Positions 9,729 to 18,193 of a stretch of 42,079 nt of DNA are shown piece by piece (within the stretch, counting starts at the first letter, position 1; every line of letters starts with the position of its first letter). Source of the stretch: an uncultured Clostridia bacterium (GTDB taxonomy: Bacteria; Bacillota; Clostridia; Oscillospirales; Acutalibacteraceae); NCBI GenBank assembly GCA_947585615.1, contig CANPXD010000007.1, positions 1 through 42,079 of the forward strand, given 5' to 3'. A model generated the notes under the pieces. The model made no database searches and was not told where the DNA came from. It was given only the letters and a program-made list of their open reading frames with translations. Both the position numbers and the translations under genes were made by a program.

Positions 9729-10151
9729 ATGAATAGGATAGATTTTTTTGATTTCCGCACCGAAGAGGCAGCGCGTATAAGGCAAAAGGTTTTTATAGAA
9801 GAGCAGGGTTTCAGATATGAATTTGATGAAACAGACGCAGTTTCGCTTCATATAATTATTTACAGCGGCGGTATTGCCGCAGGAACAGGAAGAATGTTTA
9901 CCGAGGACGGCGGAAAATCATATCATCTCGGCAGAATTGCCGTTTTGCCGGAATACAGGCATCTTCGTTTAGGCTCGGAAATCGTGAACGCAATGTGCGG
10001 CAAGGCAAAAGCGCTCGGGGCAGAGCTTTGTGTGCTTTCCGCTCAGTGCAGAGCAAAGGAGTTTTATAAAAAGCTCGGATTTAAGGAAAAGGGGGAAATC
10101 TATTATGATGAGGACTGCCCCCACATTCATATGGAAAAAACGCTGTTATGA
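9729..10151 (+). CDS. GNAT family N-acetyltransferase (ElaA/YjcF-like)
   Basis: A 140-aa acetyl-CoA-dependent acetyltransferase. The IRQKVFIEEQG segment near residue 18 is typical of the ElaA/YjcF subgroup. The acetyl-CoA loop region is LGRIAVLPEYRHLRLGSEIV, and the C-terminal FYKKLGFKEKGEIYYDEDCPHIHM closes the fold. The acceptor is unknown. Its stop overlaps the start of the GH30 gene by 4 bp (ATGA), so the two are translationally coupled, but no functional link can be read from that. Confidence 0.86.
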   Translation: MNRIDFFDFRTEEAARIRQKVFIEEQGFRYEFDETDAVSLHIIIYSGGIAAGTGRMFTEDGGKSYHLGRIAVLPEYRHLRLGSEIVNAMCGKAKALGAELCVLSAQCRAKEFYKKLGFKEKGEIYYDEDCPHIHMEKTLL

Positions 10152-11533
10152 TTAGTATTGACTTAAAAAATGCCGCACAAAAGCAGACTTTAAAAGGCTT
10201 CGGCACATCTGCCTGCTGGTGGAGTCAGAATGTTGCGGACAAAAAGACCGCCGATGAATTATCCGACCTGCTCTACACGGACAAGGGACTCAATCTTAAT
10301 ATTTACAGATTTAACGTCGGCGGCGGCTGGAACGATGAAAACTGCCGCGTCGCAAACCCGTGGAGAAAATGCGAATCGTTTTATATTTATGACGACAAAA
10401 ATGAGGAGGAAGGGTATCACGGCGGCGGTTATGACTTTTCAAGAGATAAAAACGCATATGACTTTATGAAACTCTGCATCAGTAAAGGCAGCATAGATAC
10501 CGTTATCCTTTTTGCAAATTCTCCGCATTATTCATTTACCGGCAGCGGTCAGGCAAGCGGCAGTCTTATGCACCACACCTGCAATCTTCCCGAGAGCAAC
10601 TACAGGCGTTTCGCCGAATATTTTCTTGATATTACGGAACATTTTATTGCCGACGGGATTCCCGTAAACTATATAAGCCCGATAAATGAGCCGCAGTGGA
10701 AGTGGGGCGGCAGTTATGTCTGGCAGGAGGGATGCCATTATGAGCCTGAAGAAATGCTCAAAGTTTTTCATATTTTTGCCGAAGAACTTGAAAAGAGAAA
10801 GCTTAACGTTAAACTTTACGGTCCCGAAAGCGGCGAAATCGGCGGTTTTACCGAAAGATACCTTGAACTGTTTCTCGGAGACAGTCTGATTATGAAGCAT
10901 CTCGGTGCTTTTGCGCTTCATTCCTACCATGTGGACAATAATACAGAAATCAGAGAAAACTTCAGGGAAAAGGTTATTGAAAAGCATCCGGAAATACGCT
11001 TTGATATGAGCGAATGGTGTGAACTGCCGTGCAAAAGCCACACAAAAACAATAAAAAGCGCGCTGATTATCGCCAGAATAATCGGCTGGGATTTATCGCT
11101 GCTCGGCACGGAAAGCTGGACATCGTGGGTTGCCGTGAATCAAATATCAAATAGGGAAAACAACGAAAAGGACTTTTCCGACGGTCTTCTGTCGGCAACA
11201 GATGATTTCAGTTATTACTACATAGCAAAAAGATACTACGGCTTTCTTCACTTTACAAAATTCCTGCCTGCCGGCTCAGTTGTAACCGATACAGGATACG
11301 AAGCGGAGGACGGACTTAATGTATTTACTTTTCTCGGCCGAAACAACGAGGAGATTGCCGTTTTTGTAAACGAGGGCGGAGCAAAAGACGTTTCCATCAT
11401 CTCAGATTCAGAGAATATGAACATATACTGCACGACTCAGCAAAAGAATTTCAACCGCGATTACAACGGCAGATTTAACGGCGCAGTGCATATCAAACGC
11501 AATTCTGTCACAACGGTGGTATTATGGAAATAA
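10148..11533 (+). CDS. Glycoside hydrolase family 30 protein, cytosolic
   Basis: A 461-aa GH30 enzyme: a (beta/alpha)8 barrel followed by a small beta-sandwich domain at about residues 385-461. The acid/base Glu181 is in SPINEPQW and the nucleophile Glu289 is in DMSEWCE. The N-terminal GFGTSACWWSQ resembles the GH30 branch that contains endo-beta-1,6-galactanases, so a beta-linked galactan or related glycan is a reasonable guess. There is no signal peptide, so the substrate must be imported short oligosaccharides or an intracellular glycoconjugate. It overlaps GNAT by 4 bp and trmO by 10 bp. Confidence 0.87.
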   Translation: MISIDLKNAAQKQTLKGFGTSACWWSQNVADKKTADELSDLLYTDKGLNLNIYRFNVGGGWNDENCRVANPWRKCESFYIYDDKNEEEGYHGGGYDFSRDKNAYDFMKLCISKGSIDTVILFANSPHYSFTGSGQASGSLMHHTCNLPESNYRRFAEYFLDITEHFIADGIPVNYISPINEPQWKWGGSYVWQEGCHYEPEEMLKVFHIFAEELEKRKLNVKLYGPESGEIGGFTERYLELFLGDSLIMKHLGAFALHSYHVDNNTEIRENFREKVIEKHPEIRFDMSEWCELPCKSHTKTIKSALIIARIIGWDLSLLGTESWTSWVAVNQISNRENNEKDFSDGLLSATDDFSYYYIAKRYYGFLHFTKFLPAGSVVTDTGYEAEDGLNVFTFLGRNNEEIAVFVNEGGAKDVSIISDSENMNIYCTTQQKNFNRDYNGRFNGAVHIKRNSVTTVVLWK

Positions 11534-12219
11534 AACCGATTGCCGAAATTTACACAGACTTTCCCGAAAAATTCGGAATCCCGAGGCAAAGCGGACGTGT
11601 GAAGGAACTTATCGGAACTGTTGTTTTTAAAAAAGAATACAAAAACGATGAGGCTCTGCGCGGCATAGGGCAGTATTCACATCTCTGGTTTATTTGGGGT
11701 TTTTCCGAAAACACCGATACAATCTCCGACAACCGCGCCCTTACTGTGCGTCCCCCGCGTCTCGGAGGCAATAAAAGACTCGGAGTTTTTGCAACACGTT
11801 CACCTTTCAGACCGAATTTTCTTGGACTTTCCTGCGTTAAGCTTGAAAGAATAGAGAAAAGAAAAAAATACGGAACTGTTCTTATTGTAAGCGGCATTGA
11901 TATGATGAACAAAACGCCGATTTATGACATAAAGCCGTATATTCCTTATACGGACCGCATTGATAACGCAGCAGGCGGTTTCGCCGAGGAATACAGGAAT
12001 TACAAAATCGAATGTGAAATACCGTCCCATCTGTTAAATTTAATTCCCGAAGAAAAAAGAACGGCGCTCAGAACCGTTCTTGAGGATGACCCGCGTCCCG
12101 CATATAAGAAAGACAGTGACAGGGAATACGCGTTTTTATTTGCCGGCTTTGAAATTAAATTCGTCTGTAATAGAAGTAAAATAACCGTTACAAGCATCAA
12201 ACGCGTAAATGAAAATTAA
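11524..12219 (+). CDS. trmO: tRNA (N6-threonylcarbamoyladenosine-37) methyltransferase TrmO (TsaA family)
   Basis: SAM-dependent enzyme that methylates t6A37 in threonine tRNA. The 231-aa product has the TsaA/UPF0066 beta-barrel: PIAEIYTDFPEKFGIPRQ at the N terminus, YSHLWFIWGF, then the signature TRSPFRPNFLGLSCVKLE, and DMMNKTPIYDIKPYIPYTD. The C-terminal part (from about residue 160) is the smaller domain found in full-length TrmO, including DDPRPAYKKDSDREYAF. It overlaps the GH30 gene by 10 bp and ends the three-gene run before a terminator. Confidence 0.92.
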   Translation: MEIKPIAEIYTDFPEKFGIPRQSGRVKELIGTVVFKKEYKNDEALRGIGQYSHLWFIWGFSENTDTISDNRALTVRPPRLGGNKRLGVFATRSPFRPNFLGLSCVKLERIEKRKKYGTVLIVSGIDMMNKTPIYDIKPYIPYTDRIDNAAGGFAEEYRNYKIECEIPSHLLNLIPEEKRTALRTVLEDDPRPAYKKDSDREYAFLFAGFEIKFVCNRSKITVTSIKRVNEN

Positions 12220-12251
12220 CGTTATAACAACTAAATTTTTTAAGTATACAA

Positions 12252-12285
12252 AAGAACGGCTGCAAAACGCAGCCGTTCTTATTAT
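12252..12285. terminator. Bidirectional terminator between trmO and the ferredoxin gene
   Basis: Perfect 12-bp stem AAGAACGGCTGC / GCAGCCGTTCTT with an AAAAC loop; T-rich sequence follows on both strands. The genes on either side converge on it. Confidence 0.8.
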
Positions 12286-12301
12286 TATGTATTGATTCCG
12301 A

Positions 12302-12472
12302 TTAGTCCTCAGAAGGAGCACCGACTGGGCAAGTGCTTGCGCAAGCACCACACTCAATGCAAGTATCAGCATCAATTTCAAACTTGCCGTCGCCCTCTGA
12401 AATTGCCTCTACCGGACATTCAGCAGCACAAGCTCCGCATGAAATGCAATCATCTGAAATTTTGTATGCCAT
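12302..12472 (-). CDS. 2[4Fe-4S] ferredoxin, clostridial type
   Basis: Small cytosolic electron carrier of 56 aa, starting MAYKISDDCISCGACAAECP. Two cluster motifs are complete: Cys9-Cys12-Cys15 with Cys19-Pro, and Cys38-Cys41-Cys44 with Cys48-Pro, the pattern and length of clostridial ferredoxins that serve pyruvate:ferredoxin oxidoreductase and hydrogenase. The ATG at 12472 is preceded by AGGAGGTG at ideal distance. It has its own likely promoter and a terminator, so it is probably expressed alone at high level. Confidence 0.95.
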   Translation of the reverse strand: MAYKISDDCISCGACAAECPVEAISEGDGKFEIDADTCIECGACASTCPVGAPSED

Positions 12473-12505
12473 CCTGTAACACCTCCTGTTTCAAATCTTA
12501 ATTCT

Positions 12506-12533
12506 AATATAACACAATATTTTCAATTTGCAA
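12506..12533 (-). promoter_or_regulatory. Putative promoter of the ferredoxin gene
   Basis: Minus strand TTGCAA (12528-12533), 16-bp spacer, TATATT (12506-12511), about 35 bp upstream of the ferredoxin start. Confidence 0.55.
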
Positions 12534-12556
12534 GCAGAAAATATGGTTAGTCTGCG

Positions 12557-13429
12557 CTAATTTTTTTCAAGATGTTTAAGTTCTTCTTCTTCCTTTTTGG
12601 AAACACTCTGACGTTTTCCGTCTCTGACCACAACAACCTCGTCACGGCTGACAACAACGGGTGCGCCTTCGGGATTGCTGTCAAGGCTTACTTTGAGTCT
12701 GCCTGTAAGAAGCGAAGCGTCCACAACAGTTCCTCTGCCCTCACGGCAATCCACTATAGCGCCCTTTCTGGGCGTGATTTTTTGGAGATAATCGTATGAA
12801 TTCTGCTCATACTTGAGACAGCACATCAGTCTGCCGCAAGTGCCGCTGATTTTTCCGGGAGAAAGGCTGAGCCCCTGCTCTTTCGCCATTTTAATTGAAA
12901 CGGAATGAAAATCATTGAGAAATGTTGAGCAACAAAACGGTCTGCCGCAAATTCCGAGTCCTCCTATCATTTTGGACTCATCTCTTACGCCTATCTGGCG
13001 AAGCTCGATTCTTGAATGAAAGGTTCCGGCAAGATCCTTGACAAGCTCGCGGAAATCTATTCTTCCGTCGGCAGTAAAGTAAAAAATAATTTTTGAACGG
13101 TCAAAGGCATACTCAACCTCTGTGAGATTCATTTCAAGATTGTGCTTCTCTATCTTTTTAAGGCAGATTTCATATGCTTCTTTTTCCTTTTTCTTGTTTT
13201 CTTCTATTATTTCGAGGTCTTTCTCATCGGCAACCCTTTTGACGGATTTAAGGGGAGCTACGATTTCCTCATCGTCAACCATCTTGTTCCCCCACGCGGC
13301 AATTCCGCATTCAGTCCCCTTGGCGGTTTCAACTATAACAGAATCTCCCGCTTTAATTATAAGTCCGTCTGGGTCAAAATAATAGACCTTTCCTGTATCC
13401 TTGAAGCGGACTCCAACAACCTGTGTCAT
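12557..13429 (-). CDS. ricT: RicT (YaaT), PSP1-domain regulatory iron-sulfur protein
   Basis: 290-aa member of the YaaT/PSP1 family. In Bacillus subtilis RicT forms a complex with RicA and RicF that carries [4Fe-4S] clusters, affects RNase Y-dependent mRNA maturation and is needed for sporulation and competence. The cysteine-rich core is visible: GGLGICGRPFCCSTFL and GTCGRLMCCLKYE. The N-terminal half is the PSP1 domain (MTQVVGVRFKDTGKVYYFD); the C-terminal tail is charged. The start follows AGGAGG. It lies directly downstream of holB and darA, as in the yaaQ-holB-yaaT order of Firmicutes. Confidence 0.92.
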   Translation of the reverse strand: MTQVVGVRFKDTGKVYYFDPDGLIIKAGDSVIVETAKGTECGIAAWGNKMVDDEEIVAPLKSVKRVADEKDLEIIEENKKKEKEAYEICLKKIEKHNLEMNLTEVEYAFDRSKIIFYFTADGRIDFRELVKDLAGTFHSRIELRQIGVRDESKMIGGLGICGRPFCCSTFLNDFHSVSIKMAKEQGLSLSPGKISGTCGRLMCCLKYEQNSYDYLQKITPRKGAIVDCREGRGTVVDASLLTGRLKVSLDSNPEGAPVVVSRDEVVVVRDGKRQSVSKKEEEELKHLEKN

Positions 13430-13442
13430 TTATATGTTCCTC

Positions 13443-14429
13443 CTATCTGCCTGCCGCTCTTCGCAGTGAATAGCAGATTTTAGTGATAAGCAAAGCGTGA
13501 TTCGCATTTTTATCGGCATCGCTGAGCAGTTCATCCACCGCAGTGTATAATTTCATAAGTGCCGATTGCGTCAGTCTCTGTTTAAGATTTTTAACAGTCT
13601 GTTCCCGTCCGGACAAAATCTCGCCGCTCTGTCCCCCTGCAAGGGCATCTCTGAAAACGGTTTTAAGCAGAGTCAGAACAATGATAAGTTCCTGCCTGTC
13701 CTTTCCGAGAACACTCGTGCATTTAATAAGCTCATATTCGTTGTTCGCAGTGATTGCAGAGCAGATATTATCCGCAAGCTGCGTGATTTTCTTCATTTTT
13801 CCGTCCGCAAGGCTCCGGATTGCCGCGCCGATATTGCCATTCATGGTATTTACAGCCTCAAACGCCTGATTGTAGCTGACCTCCTCATGCTCAGCCGCAA
13901 TATACTCGGCGCCGACGCGCGCGTCAACGCCTGTAACACTGAGCACAACGGAGCGTGAAAGCACTGTCGGCAACAGCATTGACCTGCTCTGCACCGTCAG
14001 TATAAACACTGCATACGCAGGCGGCTCCTCAAGCACCTTGAGAATCGCATTCTGAGCATTTTCATTCATACAGTGGGCATTTCCGAGAATATAAATCTTG
14101 TATTCGGCTTCATTCGGGGACATATAAACATGATTTACAACATCTCTGACAACATCAATATGAAACGATCTTGCGCCGCCCGGTGCGCTGTATTCAAAAA
14201 TATCGGGATGCAAGCTCTTTTCCGCCTTTATACACTGCGTGCATTTTCCGCACGGTTGTTCTTCGTCTGCTCTGCAAACGATTGCCTGCGCAAGCTCACG
14301 CGCAAGCGTGCGTTTTCCAAGTCCGCTTTCCCCTTCCAGAACAATGGCGTGCGGAAGTCTGCCCGAGGAAAGCATATACGTAAGCTGCTCCTTGATTTTT
14401 TCGTTGCCGAAAAATTTATTGAAACTCAT
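13443..14429 (-). CDS. holB: DNA polymerase III subunit delta'
   Basis: Clamp-loader subunit, 328 aa. The N-terminal AAA+ domain has a Walker A-like loop GESGLGKRT (about residues 34-42) and the four-cysteine zinc module (C...CGKCTQC). The delta'-type sensor region is VLEEPPAYAVFILTVQSRSMLLPTVLSR. A C-terminal helical collar domain follows. It starts 3 bp after darA ends and is followed by ricT after 13 bp, the conserved Firmicutes cluster. Confidence 0.93.
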   Translation of the reverse strand: MSFNKFFGNEKIKEQLTYMLSSGRLPHAIVLEGESGLGKRTLARELAQAIVCRADEEQPCGKCTQCIKAEKSLHPDIFEYSAPGGARSFHIDVVRDVVNHVYMSPNEAEYKIYILGNAHCMNENAQNAILKVLEEPPAYAVFILTVQSRSMLLPTVLSRSVVLSVTGVDARVGAEYIAAEHEEVSYNQAFEAVNTMNGNIGAAIRSLADGKMKKITQLADNICSAITANNEYELIKCTSVLGKDRQELIIVLTLLKTVFRDALAGGQSGEILSGREQTVKNLKQRLTQSALMKLYTAVDELLSDADKNANHALLITKICYSLRRAAGR

Positions 14430-14432
14430 AAA

Positions 14433-14756
14433 TCAAAACTTTCTGAAATCCTCAACATCTATAACAAAGGCTGTTCCGCCATACTCCTCTACATCAACAG
14501 GCTGTGTTAAAAGCGTGCCTGCAAGCGTGCTGTTCACACCGTGGCGGCGCACTATTCTTTTAGTGACATTCTTCTTGAGCAGCGTAAATACATCCTCTGT
14601 TTTTTCTTTTTCAATCCCAATGAAAATACAGGAATGACCGCCCTCAAGAAACTGCCCCGTCGTCGAAATCTTTGTGGCAAATATTCCCGCTCTGCTTAAA
14701 GCTTCAAGCACTCTTTCTATATCCTTATTTGAAATAATGGTAATAATCAATTTCAC
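14433..14756 (-). CDS. darA: Cyclic di-AMP receptor DarA/PstA (PII-like, YaaQ family)
   Basis: 107-aa PII-like trimeric receptor for the second messenger cyclic di-AMP. The N-terminal MKLIITIISNKD, the ligand-site segment TKISTTGQFLEGGHSCIFIG, and the C-terminal GGTAFVIDVEDFRKF align with B. subtilis DarA (TKLATTGGFL region). The GTG start at 14756 is preceded by AAGGAG. It heads the darA-holB-ricT operon; tmk, which often lies upstream of it, is not here. Confidence 0.92.
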   Translation of the reverse strand: MKLIITIISNKDIERVLEALSRAGIFATKISTTGQFLEGGHSCIFIGIEKEKTEDVFTLLKKNVTKRIVRRHGVNSTLAGTLLTQPVDVEEYGGTAFVIDVEDFRKF

Positions 14757-14813
14757 TGCATCATCTCCTTAAATTAAAATCGGTCTGTCGTTTAATCCAT
14801 CTAAAGCAATATA

Positions 14814-14843
14814 ATTATACTCCAAGTAAACAGCACTTTACAA
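14814..14843 (-). promoter_or_regulatory. Putative promoter of darA-holB-ricT
   Basis: Minus strand TTGTAA (14838-14843), 18-bp spacer, TATAAT (14814-14819), about 50 bp upstream of darA. Confidence 0.6.
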
Positions 14844-14927
14844 TCCGTTTTATATTAAATTAAAATAAAATTTACAGTTCCGTTAAAAAAGTTTATGGCT
14901 CGGCGGCATAATTCGGCGCTTTCGGCA

Positions 14928-15860
14928 CTACGCAACAGACGCGAGCGCAACGATTACGGGCATTGATAGAATGGACAGAATGCTCGACTGCGCCGCCGCT
15001 TCAGAGCCGAGAGCTATATCGTTTGAGTATTTTGATGCGTACATTGCCGTATTGGTTGCCGTTGGCGCGGACGCTGAAATAATCATTGACACGAGCAAAT
15101 CCCCTCTGACTCCGCATAATCTGAAGATTCCGAGCATACAAAGAGGAATCAAAACAAGTCTTAAAAAAGATGTCAGATAAAGCTCTTTTTTTACGAACAT
15201 TCTTTTAAAATCGGCATTCGCAAGAAATGTGCCGAAAACAATCATTGCAAGCGGCGAATTTGTTGAACCGACAAGGCTCATGGGATAAGTTATAAAATAA
15301 GGGATTCTCGGCTGAAGTAAAAAAAGCGGAATTCCGATTATAACCGAAATAGAGCCGGGATTGAGAATGATTTTTTTCAAATCTATTTTTGCCGTATGCC
15401 CGCTTATTTCATAAATGCCGTATGTAAAGGCAATTATATTGAATACGCCTACATAAACCGCGCAATAAAAAACGCCTTCACTGCCGACAACGCTTTTTGC
15501 AAGCGGCAGAGCAAGAAACGCAGCGTTTGAGAGAACCGCGGCATAGCGGTAAATACCTCTTTCAAGCGAATTCAGGCGTTTCCCGAAGGCTATTCCCGCG
15601 GCGAATATTCCGAATATATGCGTTGCCGCCGCACAGACAAATGCAATAAAAATCCCCCTGACGTGCTCCTCTGTATATTCCATCGTCATAAAGGTATGGA
15701 TTATTGCTATGGGCAGTATTATGTTAAAAAGCAGGTCGATAACACGCCTTGCATCGTCTTTGGAAAAGATTTTTGCCTTATCGGCAACAAATCCGATTCC
15801 TGCAATAATATAAAGCATACCGACCTGAACAGCAATGGTTTTCAGATTTTCAAGAAACAA
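14928..15860 (-). CDS. AEC family transporter (auxin efflux carrier-like)
   Basis: 310-aa membrane protein with about ten helices in the two-half layout of the AEC/BART superfamily. It opens with VGMLYIIAGIGFVADKAKIFS and has the conserved LLFNIILPIAIIHTFM segment and a second half with NSPLAMIVFGTFLA and ISASAPTATNTAMYASKY. Bacterial members export or import small organic acids such as malate or malonate; the substrate here is unknown. The TTG at 15860 follows AAGGAT. It lies 5 bp after the unknown membrane protein gene and probably shares the citrate synthase transcript, which would fit a carboxylate substrate, though that is inference. Confidence 0.87.
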   Translation of the reverse strand: MFLENLKTIAVQVGMLYIIAGIGFVADKAKIFSKDDARRVIDLLFNIILPIAIIHTFMTMEYTEEHVRGIFIAFVCAAATHIFGIFAAGIAFGKRLNSLERGIYRYAAVLSNAAFLALPLAKSVVGSEGVFYCAVYVGVFNIIAFTYGIYEISGHTAKIDLKKIILNPGSISVIIGIPLFLLQPRIPYFITYPMSLVGSTNSPLAMIVFGTFLANADFKRMFVKKELYLTSFLRLVLIPLCMLGIFRLCGVRGDLLVSMIISASAPTATNTAMYASKYSNDIALGSEAAAQSSILSILSMPVIVALASVA

Positions 15861-15865
15861 ACGTT

Positions 15866-16723
15866 TTATCCTTCTTTTGATTTATCTTTTTTTATTACTT
15901 GCACACAAAGAATGAGCGCAAACACTCCTGTCAACAAATATGCCAACGAGGAAAAGGTTACAGGATACACCTGAATCTTTAAAATTACCGCGCCAATCCT
16001 TGGAAGCGCCAAAATAATGCTGAGCAAACCATAGGAAACGCCTGAGAAACACAAAAGCTTCAGGCTGTCAGCACCGCCGTCAATACACCTTGCGGCAGAG
16101 AGGAAAAATATTATTCCGAATATGATAACGGCATAGTGCAGTATACTTTCAACGGCGTAAATGCCGTCGTCATATCTTGTAAGCCTTGTAACCAGCGTGC
16201 ACAAAAGCCAAAATACAGGCGCAAGATGAAAGGTTCTGAAGTTTCTGAAATCATATTTGTCAGTGTTAAAGGAAATGCTTAAAATTATAAAATAAAACGA
16301 ACAAAGAAGCGCTGACACTGCGGAAAAGCACAGCGGAATAAAATAATTCAGCTCAAAAAACGATGTTTTGATGATATACGCGTAACTGTTGAGGCATTGA
16401 TGGATAAAATCATAAAACATTGCCGCCGCGGCAAAAGCTCCTGCTGCGGCAAAGGTTTTACTTTTATATAGGTCATAGGGATTTGTATTTATGTCTGAAA
16501 GAAAAAACCTGACGCCGCACAGTCCGACAAAGAAGACACACAATACAAAAAACGCACCGACTGCCGCCTCAGAACCTTTTACGGCGAATCCCGTTGACGA
16601 ATCTGTGAGATAAGACATCTGCACGAATCTGAGAACCGCGGCAAAAAGAGAAGCGATGATTATGAAACCATTGATTATTTTTTCCGCCTTTTCCGGCAGC
16701 TGCTTACCATCCTGATTCAGCAT
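15866..16723 (-). CDS. Unknown multi-pass membrane protein
   Basis: 285 aa with about seven to eight hydrophobic helices spread over the whole length (for example FIIIASLFAAVLRF, VGAFFVLCVFFVGLCGV, FAAAGAFAAAAMFYDFI, FVPL-type segments and LTGVFALILCVQVI) and a short charged tail KKDKSKEG. I recognise no family motif or catalytic residues. It starts 2 bp after the citrate synthase stop codon and ends 5 bp before the AEC transporter start, so it is almost certainly co-expressed with both. A sensor or transporter accessory role is possible, but the sequence does not show one. Confidence 0.75.
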   Translation of the reverse strand: MLNQDGKQLPEKAEKIINGFIIIASLFAAVLRFVQMSYLTDSSTGFAVKGSEAAVGAFFVLCVFFVGLCGVRFFLSDINTNPYDLYKSKTFAAAGAFAAAAMFYDFIHQCLNSYAYIIKTSFFELNYFIPLCFSAVSALLCSFYFIILSISFNTDKYDFRNFRTFHLAPVFWLLCTLVTRLTRYDDGIYAVESILHYAVIIFGIIFFLSAARCIDGGADSLKLLCFSGVSYGLLSIILALPRIGAVILKIQVYPVTFSSLAYLLTGVFALILCVQVIKKDKSKEG

Positions 16724-16725
16724 TT

Positions 16726-18093
16726 TTATCTGTCCTTCAAAGAAACGTAATCCCTTTTCCGAGAAACGCTTTTATATGCAGGTCTTATGATTTTGTTACT
16801 TGTTGTAAGCTCTTCAATTCTGTGCGCACACCATCCGACTATTCTTGCGCTTGCAAAAAGAGGTGTATACAAATCTTCGGGAATTCCGAGAATTTTATAA
16901 ACAAGTCCCGAATACAGATCGACATTTGCGCATATTTCCTTATTTTCTCCCTTGATTTCTCTAAGGAGATCGGGCGTGAGTTTTTCGACACTTTCAAGAA
17001 TATGAAATTCCTTTTCATAGCCTGATTTATACGCAAGTTCACGGGCGCAGTTCTTGAGAATAACCGCGCGCGGGTCGGAAAGAGTGTAAACGGCGTGACC
17101 CATGCCGTAGATGAGTCCCATACCGTCTCCTGCCTCTTTTTTAAGAATTTTAACAAGATAATCTTTCATCTGTCCCTCGTCTTCGGGGTCGGCAACATTT
17201 GCGAGAATATCGTTCATCATATGCGCAGCGCTTATATTTGCTCCGCCATGCCGCGGTCCTTTAAGAGAGCCAAAGCCTGCTGTTATCGCTGAATATGTAT
17301 CGGTACCGCTCGAGGTGAGCACTCTTGTTGAAAACGTTGAGTTATTACCGCCGCCGTGGTCTGCGTGAAGCATAAGCATAATATCAAGTAATTTTGCTTC
17401 CTCGTCGGTGAATTTTTTATCGGAACGTATCTGATTCAAAATATACTCAGCCGTTGACTGACTTTTATCTATAGGATGAAGATACATTGTCTTGCCGTAA
17501 AAAGTTCTTCTCTTGACCTGATAGGCGGCATTCATAATGCTCGGCACCTGCGCGATAAGCTGCAGGCTCTGGCGCAAAACATTTGCCGTTGAAATATCGT
17601 CGGGATTTTCGTCGTAAGAATAAAGACACATTATACAGCGCGCCATTTTATTCATGATGTCCTTTGAGGCGTGATTCATGATCATATCCTCAATAAAATC
17701 CTCCGGCAGTTCCCTGCACGCGGCAAGCACCTCGTGGAGCGACGCAAGCTGGTCCTCGGTCGGAAGATTTCCGAACAAAAGCAGCCATACAACCTCTTCA
17801 AAGCCGAACCTGTTATCTTTCAGGCATGACGAAACAATCTGATTAATATCATATCCCCTGTATGAAAGCTTTCCCTCCTTGGCCACACGTTCGCCGTCCA
17901 GAATATAATATCCTTCAACAGAACAGATCCTCGTCAGTCCTGCCATAACACCTGTTCCGTCTTCATTTCGCAGACCTCTTTTAACATGATAGCGCACGAA
18001 GTCGCTTTTGCTTACGGAGTTATTTTTATTAAGCTCGCCGCATAAGCTTGAAATAGCATCCATAGATATCGGTGAAATATAATTTGCCGACAT
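16726..18093 (-). CDS. gltA: Citrate synthase
   Basis: Condenses oxaloacetate with acetyl-CoA to citrate. The 455-aa product carries the catalytic histidines in LHADHGGGNNSTF and YGMGHAVYTLSDPRA and the catalytic Asp in CANVDLYSGLVYKILG, followed by RIVGWCAHRIEE. The N-terminal extension of about 60 residues is longer than in the minimal bacterial enzymes and fits the clostridial form. 2-Methylcitrate synthase activity is possible for this fold. The start follows AAGGAG, and a strong promoter lies just upstream. In an anaerobe of this kind it probably feeds glutamate synthesis through a partial TCA branch. Confidence 0.93.
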   Translation of the reverse strand: MSANYISPISMDAISSLCGELNKNNSVSKSDFVRYHVKRGLRNEDGTGVMAGLTRICSVEGYYILDGERVAKEGKLSYRGYDINQIVSSCLKDNRFGFEEVVWLLLFGNLPTEDQLASLHEVLAACRELPEDFIEDMIMNHASKDIMNKMARCIMCLYSYDENPDDISTANVLRQSLQLIAQVPSIMNAAYQVKRRTFYGKTMYLHPIDKSQSTAEYILNQIRSDKKFTDEEAKLLDIMLMLHADHGGGNNSTFSTRVLTSSGTDTYSAITAGFGSLKGPRHGGANISAAHMMNDILANVADPEDEGQMKDYLVKILKKEAGDGMGLIYGMGHAVYTLSDPRAVILKNCARELAYKSGYEKEFHILESVEKLTPDLLREIKGENKEICANVDLYSGLVYKILGIPEDLYTPLFASARIVGWCAHRIEELTTSNKIIRPAYKSVSRKRDYVSLKDR

Positions 18094-18151
18094 TAATATC
18101 TCTCCTTAACATATTTTCAAATTTGTTATTTATATAATCTCTTAGGGAGAT

Positions 18152-18181
18152 ATTATAACTTATTTCAGTATATAAAGTCAA
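18152..18181 (-). promoter_or_regulatory. Sigma-A promoter of the citrate synthase operon
   Basis: Minus strand TTGACT (18176-18181), 18-bp spacer, TATAAT (18152-18157). The -35 overlaps the ribosome site of the small plus-strand ORF at 18194. Confidence 0.78.
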
Positions 18182-18193
18182 GGAGGCGACAAT

